Origin: Neodiprion pinetum
Lineage: Eukaryota; Arthropoda; Insecta; Hymenoptera; Diprionidae
Length of the DNA: 64,000 nt
Direction: 5' to 3'
Assembly (NCBI RefSeq): GCF_021155775.2
Contig: NC_060238.1
Span: 24,644,470-24,708,469, forward strand
This document shows positions 34,531 through 45,007 of this stretch, one piece after another. How positions within the stretch are numbered: position 1 is the stretch's first letter; the number at the start of each line of letters is the position of its first letter. The notes below the pieces were generated by a model, which worked only from the letters and a program-made list of their open reading frames with translations, was not told the DNA's origin and searched no databases. The translations under genes were made by a program, and so were the position numbers.

Positions 34531-35664
34531 TTCGCAAATTATAAAGAAACATTGGCGTACAGAATTATCATTCATACATTTTATGATCCACCATTGTTTT
34601 CAAAACGTCTAACTTTCAAATTTTGAAGCGTACATTGTCTTTCTTTTTATTTATCTTTTTCTTCTTGTTGAAATTCAAAATCGTCTTTCTGGATTTCACT
34701 CATTGAACTAACGTGTTCTTGACGACGACTTGGTTATTACATGTGCGCTTCGGCGGCGAAGTGAGGATCTACGTTCCTTGGGTTTCGAATATCGGTCGAT
34801 CGATTTTTGTCGTACTTGGATCTTGGTTCACACTGCTTGTCCACTGAGAGGATCTTCGTCAATACCGATGGTCTTCAAGTATACATGAGATTGCTGTACT
34901 CATTATCAGGAATTTTAACTTCTCCAAAGTCCTTGTTCTGACTTCAGGTGGGGATCGTTGAAGCGTTACATATTCAAGCCGAAGAGGAATTAATTTGATT
35001 GAAAAAGAAAGGAATAGGAAGAAGAAAAAAAAAATTGATGCAGTTGCACGACTCACCGATAGTTCCGCCAAATATCAAAACATAAACTTCCAGTTTCGTA
35101 AGCTGGCAGCATCTGAGGTATGAACGCTGATATCGCAGGTCTTCTTTTTTGTTCCGTTCGTTGCTCGCGCATGGAATAAAGTAAAATAACGAAATGAAGA
35201 GACTACACATTGTCAATTGTGGAGAAAAATTGGAGACAACTGGAATATCTCTCATATCTGTGTAACCCAGTCTACATAATCACATGATTAATCATTACGA
35301 ATAGTTTCAAGTTTTCTGGATTCCACGTGAACTTGGATGAAAAAATTTGTAGCGAATCAAGGTGATGCGTATTGTTTGTAAGCCTTTGAGGAATGATCTT
35401 CCTCTATTCTTTTTTCACGTCGTTATTTATAAACGCAAACGTTGTAACAGGTACCAACTCTACAGTCGCACGTTTTACGTCAAGTATAAGTGACCAGACG
35501 AATTTCTTACCAAGTTGGAAACGATATATCATGCAGCTTTTACGTGGCAATTGGTACGTTCGGGAGTGACGAATATCGCTCAACTTATGTAATGGTTACA
35601 CGGAATGGTAGCTTTGTTCGAGGGAGATACACGGGGGATTGACACCAGTGAGGCAACACTCTCA
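33907..35664. other. intergenic, Mthl-C1 to Mthl-B, with a receptor relic
   Basis: Up to about 34530 this is the C1 5' flank, repeated upstream of C2. A decayed Methuselah TM3 exon lies at 35053-35120 and a possible decayed exon 3 near 34935-34975. Otherwise nothing recognised. Confidence 0.5.
34935..35120 (-). pseudogene. relic Methuselah-like receptor exons
   Basis: The minus strand at 35053-35120 ends ...SLCFDIWRNYR then GTGAGT, matching the end of exon 2 in the live genes (SFDIWRTFR then GTAAGT), but the preceding TM3 residues are scrambled. About 80-120 bp downstream there is weak similarity to the start of exon 3. Exons 1, 4 and 5 were not recognised. Confidence 0.5.
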
Positions 35665-37260
35665 TCATCCGCTACCGGAACCCTGCAGAACTTCAAGTCG
35701 AAACGAATCAACCGCATTGCGTGAACCGGGTCTAGTTTCTCCTGAACGCGACACGATTCTGCGAAATCGTTCCCGCAAAGCCTGTTTAACGCTGTCTTTC
35801 CATACGAAACATCCGAATATAGAAATACTGTGTATCAGTTCCATTACTTGATATACCCAACTGAACCATGAGGGTAGTAGTTCTTCAATTAGCTGAAATG
35901 GTATGAATGGCCACGTGAACATGTGAATACCCATTATACAGAATAGTTTCACGTACAAGTTGAACCTGCGGAGAAGGAAAGAGTCGTCGCCTGATTATAA
36001 AGTCTAGGAAGTGTACTGGTTCCGCATGAAGCCACTACGACGTTACTTGTTATTCTTTGTTAATCCAACCAAAATAATAGCGAACTGTATATTTTTGTCC
36101 GTGTCACGATCACATACGTACCACTGTTTCTGAACGCCGCCGTAACGTCGATTCGAACCTTCCGTCAAAGCATTCGTGTCTTTTTTCTGCCGTCTCATTA
36201 CGCAAACCATCGATATGTAGAAGGAAACATTGCAAAGAAAAACTGTGGTGAATACCCCAGTGTCGATGTAGATTCCCAACCGCAGATCTTCTTCTGTAAT
36301 TCAACGGAAGCTGTAGTCTACGAACGCTACACTTGATCGCAATGAAAACCGGAATTCAACCAAAATGGCTAATGCAAGTTGGAAAACAAATATTTGGATC
36401 GCGTGACAATCTTCGGACTCATTACGGAAATTTGTGACGGTTGTTAAGTATCAGTTATTGGAACTTACTCGAAATTTCGTAGGCTTTCTGCTCAGCCGTG
36501 CTCGTGGCGTGCAACCATTCGTATAAACCAATAATCTCAGGTACCACTAAAAATCCGGGTATTAACAAAGCGTACATCGAGTACCATCCGCACTTTTTAT
36601 TTCCGCTTCTCCTGAGGCGATGATCAACATTACGTACGTTCCTGGAATAGATGAATAATCTTTTCGTCATTCTCACCCTTCAGAATTTTCTTCATCTCTG
36701 CTTCATCTCTTACTGTTATGTCCTGATGAGACTTCTACTCGAATAAATGAATAATCAGACAATTGATAGGTACAAGTGGGGCAATCGATGTTTTGAGAAT
36801 AAAAAATTTCTGTCTCACCGAAACGTCCACCAAACGTCGAAGCTCATGACTTGCAGCCAGAGAGCGCTGGAGATGTTGAAATAGTGTATAACAATTCCAC
36901 CTGTCCGGGCTGAAAAAAAACTACATTATAAATATCACACAGAAATATTGTTGACGGGTTTGATAGGTTTGATGCTCACAGGTTTAGAATGGCAATCGAA
37001 AAATAGCATTGATTACTGTTTGTGTTTTCGTTACCTATGATTCTTCTTGCTATTTCGGCACTGTAAATATTCTTTAAAAATAGAACCCCGAAGTACACGT
37101 GGAAAGGAACGATGTAGGTGAAGATGTAGCAGCGGATTTCTAGATTATGTCTGTTTTTCAACTCTCGTATCCACGTATAACCAACGAAGTTCACGATCAT
37201 GACAATCGTAGTAACAACCCACAATGATAAAGACAAGATTGATGGTAGATCCAGATACAT
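35665..37260 (-). CDS. Mthl-B, Methuselah-like GPCR without ectodomain
   Basis: Exons 37035-37260, 36819-36900, 36469-36641, 36122-36293 and 35665-35965 give 317 aa. The start is taken as the ATG at 37260 (MYLDLPS...), which corresponds to the start of Mthl-A and A'; the open frame continues upstream only to a TAG near 37390 without another ATG. For exon 2 a stronger acceptor (TTTTTTCAG) lies 9 bp upstream and would add three residues. TM3 has ALWLQVMSFDVWWTFR; the second intracellular region has a basic NVDHRLRRSGNKK. The tail is rich in Ser, Gly and Arg. Closest to A and A', but more diverged. Confidence 0.8.
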
Positions 37261-38376
37261 TGTCACCTTGGTCCGGTACAGACGAGTTTCGATTATAAAT
37301 CGGGCCAAAGTTGATTCCCAGACTTCACCGGTAACTTCGAAAACCCGAGACGGCAGCGAGTTCAACTGAATATCCGACAATGACGCCTAGTTCGGATCAC
37401 CGCGATTCACTCACCCACGGACTCCGGCAGCCACTCCTAAATTTTGCACGAACGAGGCGATATGTGTGAATAATGATCCGAAATGCGTTTTGATAAGAAT
37501 ATCACTTGAAACCAATTACTCGGAAAAATGGATATGATATCTTGCGCCGAGCCCTTTGGTTGCTTCCCACGGGATCGTCGTCGATCGATTTCCTGTTTCA
37601 TTTAGGAAATGGTGCGACGTAATAATTAGGTACCGTTTCAAATTTACATTGACATGTTTGTTCTGATACAGGTTTGGCCTTCGACTTGCCGGATAAGTCA
37701 AAGTTTGCACCGTCAGTCCCCTCTTCCAACGATGGACTTGCGGGATGAAAATGCTGAAGTGAGTCGCGGAAAGAACGGGCGTTTTGCGGTCGTCACAAAA
37801 TTGATAGTAGGGAATGTTAGTAACAGTACATAGTGATAGTAGTTGACGCGAATGGAAACCTTTGAATATGAAATTTGTGTTCTACGTTCACGGTACCAGG
37901 ATGATAGGTATATTGCATATCAAAAATGGTGTCAGTTGGACAATACAATTCTTTATAGGGTCAGTAAAAAGATAGAGTAATAATTAATTCCAATACCATA
38001 GTATATATAATATTGTACTTGTAAAATTCGCCAAGTATTGTACCTTCATAGACTGTCGACTGAAGTAGTAAAACATTTTTTTGACATTTTATTATCTGCG
38101 TAAGTGCCCGTTAAGGAGACACCATGGGAACTGTGAAATTTGAACAATACTGTCGTTCTGCAGAGCGGAATAAGATGTATAAATTTTCAGTTAAAACTGA
38201 ATGCTCGAAATGAAAAATGATGGAACGATCCACAGGTCTGAGAAATCGTGAGATAAATGTTCGGCATTGAGGATATTAGTATCGACGCACCTTACAAACC
38301 GAGTTCCGTATAAAGTACGACAGTGTTTACCTAAAACTGTAAGGAAATCATTCAGTATATCGAAAAAGTTATAAAT
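37261..38376. other. intergenic, Mthl-B to Mthl-C2
   Basis: The Mthl-B 5' flank runs straight into the 3' flank of duplication unit 2 (from about 37345). The only differences from unit 1 are small insertions near 37825-37905 and 38118-38160. No exon recognised. Confidence 0.5.
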
Positions 38377-40917
38377 TTACGCAGCTATTTGTTCGGTCCG
38401 GCGACGAAGCCTTGAAACGAAGACGTGAAAAATCAGTGTGGGTGTTTGGAAACGGATCATCGTGATAAGCGGAAGCGAAAAATACCCCAACCAACACAAC
38501 ACTTGGTTAAATAGTTTGCTCGCGTAGCGTTTTACTTTATCATTCCACAAAAAAATATATAACAAAAGTTCACACTGAATAACTTCTACCAAGGCGAAGA
38601 CGTGGGTCAGCCAAGCTGTCGGCCAGGTGTACCACACGATCCACACTATCGAATGGACTCCAGTCAGTAACAGCAATTTCACGTGTAGCTTGAACCTGAA
38701 TGAAAATCACGAATACGATAAGTAATCATATTCTGGCATGACTATTTTTATTGAATCTACGGATCCGTCTGTCTTGACAAATCGGAAAAGTTAAATAGTA
38801 TTTCACGGCGTACCATTGTCTCCTATCTGCGTAGTGTTCGTTTGACAAATCTGTCAAAGGCCTTGTGTCCTTTTTGAATTTGTTTAGTACACGCGCCGTC
38901 GTCGAGTATAAGAAAATATTGCAGAGACTACCAGCGAGAACTATTCCGACACTCGTCCAATGTTTGAATGCAGTCACTGGAAATACGGAGAAATGATAAC
39001 CATTTATGTTTCAATCTCATAACCAATTACCGAGGATTTATGGAAGAGTGACGACGATTCGAACTCACCGCCCGGATCGTCGTAGGTGAACGGTATCTTG
39101 GTCGAAGCCTCGTTGACGACCGCAACCATTAAGATCGGTCCTAGCAAAGCGTAGATGGCGTAACATGTGAACTTTTTTCTCGTTCGTTCCCTCATTTGTA
39201 AAGTATTTAAACTCCTAAAACAGAAAGGGGAGCGCGCGCGAACTGATTAAAAAATATTATCGTCACAGATGATTGCATAACGGTCACTCATCTGAAATGG
39301 GCTCGCGTGTGAAATACCAAATTCAAAAGCGCTACACGTTACCGGATAATTCTACGGTACGATGAAATCGCTGGTGTTTAGGAAACGGTATTTAAACTCA
39401 CCGGAACGATCTCCACATCTCAAAGTTCATGACGTTGAGCCAGGATATTATGGAAAAAACGGAGAACCGTATAAACTCAACTGAAAAGTGAATTTATCGT
39501 TAGAGTAGCTTTATAGAATTTGGCAACTGATATTGTAACACTTTTCACAACAACTAGAATAAGCGATGAAATTTCAATGTGAGACAAAAAAAAGTCCCAC
39601 AAACATTATCATCATTGTCCAAATACGTGCACATGTTTTTTTTTCCCCCATTACCGAAAATCGTGAAGAAAACGGGATACTCTGGCAATTCGGACGTAAG
39701 TGCCGCTCCCATCAGTCCCACGTATACCAGAGCATAATTGGCAACGTAACACCGAAAAATCAATCCGTGGGGAGTCTTGAGTTCCGGAACCACAGAGTAG
39801 CCGATGAAAATCATCAGCAAGGTTGAAATAGCTATAAACGCGCAAAATTTATCCCAGCCGTTTACCAATACCCACGTGTAGCAGACTTTGGCGACAAAGT
39901 TCGCCTTTTTTGGATCCCACAGAAGACAATATTTCTCATAACTCCACAGTGATCCTGCCTTGAAATCCACAATGGATGATCTCGTCCAGTCAGCGATGCA
40001 AGGATCATGAGTGACCAGGTGGTGCTTATGATTCGGGATATCGACTTCGACTCTAAGTTCGTTCGTCAATTCTCCAATTTTCACCAAGATTAGAGGCGCG
40101 TCGTTATTCGACTCGCAGCGACCCGGCAGCCGAACCATTCCTGGATGACAGCAAAATATTGGCAGCAAAATGTGTCTTGATCTATTCGCAGACTCTGATC
40201 CGTTAAAATCGGCGACGTTATTTTCTGGAAGCGGAAGTTCCGTTCCGTTACCGTTGATCTCTACCGACGGCCGGATCAGAGTCAGAATCACAACGAGCAA
40301 ATACGTCGGCACGAGCATTTTTTATGTGAGCGCTCGACGCGAGAACTATAATTAAACTGACCAAGAACGATGATAAGTGCATATATAAAATTACTTTTAT
40401 TGCGAAGGAATGGATGCGGAATGATTACGTCACGAGAGAAAATGTTTCAGATATTTGACTACTTTTCATGTGACCTTGTGTGGAATCAAGCCAGGGTTTT
40501 TCGACAAAGACTGGGCGAAATGTCGACAAGAATCCGTTTTAAATTCCATGATTTAACGGCTTTTACGCTTTCATTGAATAAAAAAAAGCGGATTATTCGA
40601 AGTTTGAATCCCTCGCAGCATTTTATTTGTTAATGTCTCCAAGGTTACGTCATTTGCTCGAGTAAACCGCAATACGTTGTTTCCTCTTGAGCTTGGATCC
40701 TAACAACGGTTTAACAAGCTCAAGTATCGCATATCCGACTTACTGTTTATTGTTCGTCAGACACTGGAAAGTGTAACAACAATTTATTCTCATTTTGCAA
40801 AAATAAAATTTACAATCGTACTCGAACGAATAGATGAATCATACGTGATGATTAATTCGTAATAAAAAGAAATGTGTAAAACAATTTCCATTTCTCGCCT
40901 GAAACACAGCAGTGTGA
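37345..40917 (-). repeat. tandem duplication unit 2 (contains Mthl-C2)
   Basis: Partner of 31058-34530. The C1 and C2 start codons are 6412 bp apart and most exon edges keep exactly that offset. Similarity to unit 1 ends at about 40917, where the sequence switches to a third copy of the unit's 3' flank. Confidence 0.9.
38377..40318 (-). CDS. Mthl-C2, Methuselah-like GPCR with ectodomain
   Basis: Exons 39655-40318, 39402-39480, 39069-39214, 38814-38976 and 38377-38695 give 456 aa. Signal peptide, truncated ectodomain (CCHPGMVRLPGRC, DPCIADW, YCLLWDPK) and seven TM segments are as in C1. Differences from C1 cluster in TM1-TM2 (around residues 165-215) and in the last exon, while introns are almost unchanged. 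The frame continues through the position of the C1 stop to a basic tail ending RRRTEQIAA. Ectodomain, TM3 and TM5-TM6 sequences indicate a functional receptor. Confidence 0.86.
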
Positions 40918-41110
40918 ATATTGCATATCAAAAATGGTGTCAGTTGGACAATACAATTCTTTATAGGGTCAGTAAAAAAATAGAATAATAATTAATTCAA
41001 ATACCATAGTATGTACAATATTATACATGTAAAATTCACCAAGTATTGTACCTTCATAGACTGTTGACCGAAGTGTTGAAACACATTTCTGAAATCTTAT
41101 CAGCTGTATA
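40918..41110 (-). repeat. third copy of C-unit 3' flank
   Basis: Begins TTGCATATCAAAAATGGTGT and follows 37912-38090 and 31551-31730 closely, including TAGAATAATAATTAATTCAA. It lies 3' of gene D, consistent with C1, C2 and D being three generations of one duplicated unit. Confidence 0.85.
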
Positions 41111-41751
41111 AACTCCTTTGAGTAAAAACTCTAATAACTCAAAAATTTCGACAATACTGTTGTGTGAACATGAATGAAATATAATAAATCGTAGTGAAAA
41201 CTGACCACACGAAATGAAAAATGATGGCATAATCATTGAGTCTTAGGAATCTTGAGACTATTATTGGGCACTTGAAGCCTCTACAGGTACACCAAATTTC
41301 GAATTTGAAAATACCAAAAAAATTGCTGATAAAATTGAAAACTTACCTCGACTCACCCCTATTTTCACCTTCACGGGGTCGCAAGTTCAAATAATAAGTT
41401 CTGAATTGAAATCCGGTACCCAAAATAACCCCGGGTATCAATTTTGGTGTAATTTGGTCGGTTGTATGTGGCTACCAGTTTTGGGACGAAATCTACAAAA
41501 ACTCGTACCAGTTAACCGGTTCAACCGGTAAACCTATTAATAATGAAACGTCAATCATCTACGATGTATACATTCAAATGCCCGCAAGTCAAATTCAAAT
41601 CTCTAACTGATTACTCGGACGATGGTCTCTTAATATAATTAAAAAATTATACAACCGAGTGATTCTTCGTAAATGCAGAGACTTCGTCGATAGAACGGAG
41701 CTTCGACTGGAAACACGTAGAACTGATTGTGGTGCAGTTTGCTCGTGGTCT

Positions 41752-41932
41752 CGGTTAAGGTCACGTGGTACTCCTACCCTTACCAACCGAGTAAACTCAC
41801 CCTTTTTCTTATTATATTAAATAAAGAAACGAACGGAAGGGGTTCAAATTTAGACTGTGCATCGGTTTCTTGAAAAAGGGTGAGTTTGCTCGGTCGATAA
41901 AGGTAGGAGTACCGCATGACCTTAAACACGCA
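41752..41932. repeat. hairpin with about 55-bp inverted arms
   Basis: The left arm contains GGTACTCCTACCCTTACC and AAACTCACCCTTTTT; the right arm is its complement with a few changes (AAAAAGGGTGAGTTTGCTCG ... GGTAGGAGTACCGCATGACC). The loop is about 65 bp. A small foldback element or MITE remnant is likely. Confidence 0.8.
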
Positions 41933-42332
41933 ATCTTCCTTTTCACTTTCCTGATTGTCCGTGCCGCCAAGAAGTGAAAAAATATGTTCTTTACAAACAT
42001 ATTCAACAATTGCATATGCAATTACTTGTTCCGATTGATTATAAAATTTGACGTCTGTTTGATGGATTTTTAAAACATAACCAAATTGCGTGATGATAAC
42101 AAAACATTTATTGTCCATCAAATATTGGAAAGAGTAACAATAATTTTTTTAGAACGAAAATATCGAATTCTAATAGTCGTATGGAATCCTGGGACGACTA
42201 TGGACACAAAGAAGCATCGATGCTTCTCTCGAATAAAAGTGAATGGATTGAAACACGGTTGTTTATTTGGAACCAGGAAAATAAGATGGTAATACTTGAC
42301 GACTTTAACGTCACAAGGACAAGAAACGAAAA

Positions 42333-44342
42333 TCAGGAGCTTGGAGGATTGCTTTCTTTTTTTGATCCACTGCAAATATGATCCAACCAATCCAATACTA
42401 CGTGATATTGTTTGATCGCTGACCGTTTGATATCATCTTTCCACAGGAAAATATAGAATACCAGAAAACTCTGCAGAACTTCTTGCAAGAAGTAGACGTG
42501 GGTCATCCAAATTGTCGGCCAGGTGTACCACGTGATCCATATTATCGAATGGATACCGGTCAGTAAAAGGAGTTTCGTGTGTAGCTTAACCCTGGAAGAA
42601 AGCGATCGATACTATCAGTGATTAAAACGCAGTAAAAATTTGAAGTGAATCTATGAATATCGACGACTCAGAAAAGTTTTATTTCAATCCATAGCCAACC
42701 ATTTTCTTCCAACGTCTCTGTTCGAGGAGTTGGTCAAACGCTCCGTGTCCGTTTTGAATTTCTTGAGTATCCGGGCCGTCGCTAAGTACAGAAGGATGTT
42801 GCAGGCAAAACTAACAGAAACTACCCCCGAAGTTATCCAGTGTTTGAAAGCAACCACTGTAAATAAGTACAGATAATGATTCTTTAAAATTACTTTCATA
42901 AATTATCGTTAGGGAGTACTTATGACAGAGTGACGACGATTCGAACTTACCTCCTGGATCGTCGTAGGTGAATGGTATCAACGTTGCAGCCTGATCGACA
43001 ACCAAAACCATCAAGATCGGTAAGAGCCAAGCGTAGATCGCGTATCGGATGAACTTTTTTCTCGTTCTGTCCCTGATTCCTTGCGCATCTATATTTCTGT
43101 AACGGAAAAACACTAGTACGGAATCTTGGAAGTACTTTCATGCCTTAAGATCTACGGATACTGGTCTGATGTTTTAAACAGATTTCGTACGTATCGATAT
43201 CTGAGAGCTGACGTTTCGAAAATAGTTTTTCAACTTACTGAAACGATCTCCACATGTCAAAGTTCATCACGTTAAGCCAGAAGACAACGGAAAACGAACA
43301 GAAGCGTATAAGTTCAACTGAAAAAAAAAATTATTAGTTAAAAAATATTATGTTTTTGTGGGTAAGACTACTAAATCGCTCCGCGAAATTCCTTTCTTCG
43401 GAGGGTGGTTTCACCCCCTTAAAGTGTTTAATGGCAGATAAATAAAAATACGTTACGCTTAGTTTTTAGTCTACTATGACACATTACAAAAGTAATAAAA
43501 TCAGAGCGTTCGACCTGGGATATCTTCGTTGTAAGTTCTGGGTTTTTTTCAACGTTACCTGAAATAGTGAAGTAAACAGGGTGATCTGACAATTCAATCG
43601 TAGAAATTGCCCCCCACAATCCCACGAATCCGAACGTGTAAGTCGCCACGAAGCATCGGAAAATTAATCCATGGGAAGTCTTCAGTTCCGGAATCACGGA
43701 GTAAGCTATGAAAATAACGAGCATAGTAGCAGCAGAAACGAATGCGCAAAATATTTCCCAGTTTCCTACTGTCACCCACGTGCGGCACACCTTGGCAATA
43801 AACTTTGTACTTTTCGGATCCCAGAGCAGACAATAATGGTCATGACTCGATTTTGTGTCGAATTTCGGCGCGTAGATCGATCCGTTTGAAAACACTGCTG
43901 CAATATCTACAATGGATGGTCTCGTCCAGTCAGCGATGCAAGGATCATCGACGAACAGGTGATAATCCTGTTCGAGGGCTTTCTCCTCATCTCTGACAAC
44001 GTTGATAAATTCCTTAATTTTCGACAGAGATGCAGGACTGCTGTCATCCGGCTCGCATCGACCAGGCAACCGGACCATTCCTGGAGGACAGCAGAGCGGT
44101 ATGCACGTTTTAAGTTGACACGCACATCCGAAAGTCTCATTAAACACGGTCCACGTTACGTTGGGTACCAAAGTTCCACCGTATTTCTTCGCCAATCCCG
44201 AACCGTCGAGTTTCACTCCGGTCAAATTGACTGTGGCGTCTTCTGAACATGACACTCTGGATCCGTCAACGTTAACGATCATCGACAGTACCATTGGTAC
44301 CAGAACTACCGAGAGAAGGTACAACGACGTCCGCACAACCAT
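42333..44342 (-). CDS. Mthl-D, Methuselah-like GPCR with full ectodomain
   Basis: Exons 43559-44342, 43239-43317, 42951-43096, 42700-42856 and 42333-42591 give 474 aa. A signal peptide is followed by a Cys-rich ectodomain with CACQLKTCIPLCCPPGMVRL, a short linker, DPCIADWTRPSIVD and YCLLWDPK, then the 7TM core (TM3 WLNVMNFDMWRSFQ). The ectodomain keeps the cysteines missing in C1 and C2, so D is the best guide to the ancestral form. Exon 3 has RKKFIRYAIYAW; the last exon lies in TM7 and ends with a short Ser/Pro tail. D faces A' head to head across about 0.67 kb. Confidence 0.87.
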
Positions 44343-45007
44343 TATTTACTACAGATCACCGAGAGTTCTCAGTGCAAACTGACTTGGAAGAATATTGATC
44401 CGTACGACTATATCAAGCTCGGAATAGCAATCATGGGAAACAGAAGCTTGTGGTCAGCGCTATAAACCTGATAAAACAGATACAGCTGAGTCCTGAGGGG
44501 AAACCTTTTGATAAAAAATCTATACTTCACTTTTACGGTACAAGTAATATCCCAACGTTGACCAATGATTAATATTAATATCCACCAATGGCAGTTTCAT
44601 GGTAACACTTTATGGGAGATCTTCGGAGGTCAATTTTGTGGAATTTTGAACGGTATTTCCTGAGCCGTGCTATTTTTTAAGTAAAACATAATCCTGATAA
44701 GAGGAACTTACGTGTAAAGCCGCCACGTGATTTGCGGACGATATCCCAACCACCGATAAAAGTAATCGGCTGCAAACGCTAATTATAATCAGAACGAATT
44801 TTCATTCGTTAATTCAACACAGTTTTTGGTGCTGAATTCGAGACTGCCTACCGAAGCCGATGGGTCAGTACGCGGTGAAAAATTGGATTGTGCTTCGGAA
44901 GTCTGTCGGAACGCGCCACTTTTTTGGATTTGAAAAGTTACAGGTGTATATCGGGAATTGACATTGTCTGAGTTTGCGATTGCGGAGCGCGTTGACACTC
45001 AATTAAA
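44343..45007. promoter_or_regulatory. divergent intergenic region between Mthl-D and Mthl-A'
   Basis: The 665 bp between two divergently transcribed receptor genes must hold both promoters. From about 44720 it is homologous (inverted) to the 5' flank of Mthl-A. No specific element stands out. Confidence 0.4.

Larger units (their letters stand above)
40319..42332. other. intergenic, Mthl-C2 to Mthl-D
   Basis: Contains the C2 5' flank, a third copy of the C-unit 3' flank (40918 to about 41110), a stretch near 41290-41560 with repeated GGTACC/AACCGGT motifs that looks like a degraded mobile element, and the 41752-41932 hairpin. No exon recognised. Confidence 0.45.

Noticed and set aside
37260..37380. 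Extending Mthl-B upstream to 37380
   Set aside because: There is no ATG at that end (the codon is TTG) and the stretch is the non-coding flank also found at 31058-31095; the ATG at 37260 matches the starts of A and A'.
43239..43317. Possible frameshift in exon 2 of Mthl-D
   Set aside because: Re-reading gives the same 79-bp exon length as in C1 and C2 and an uninterrupted frame.
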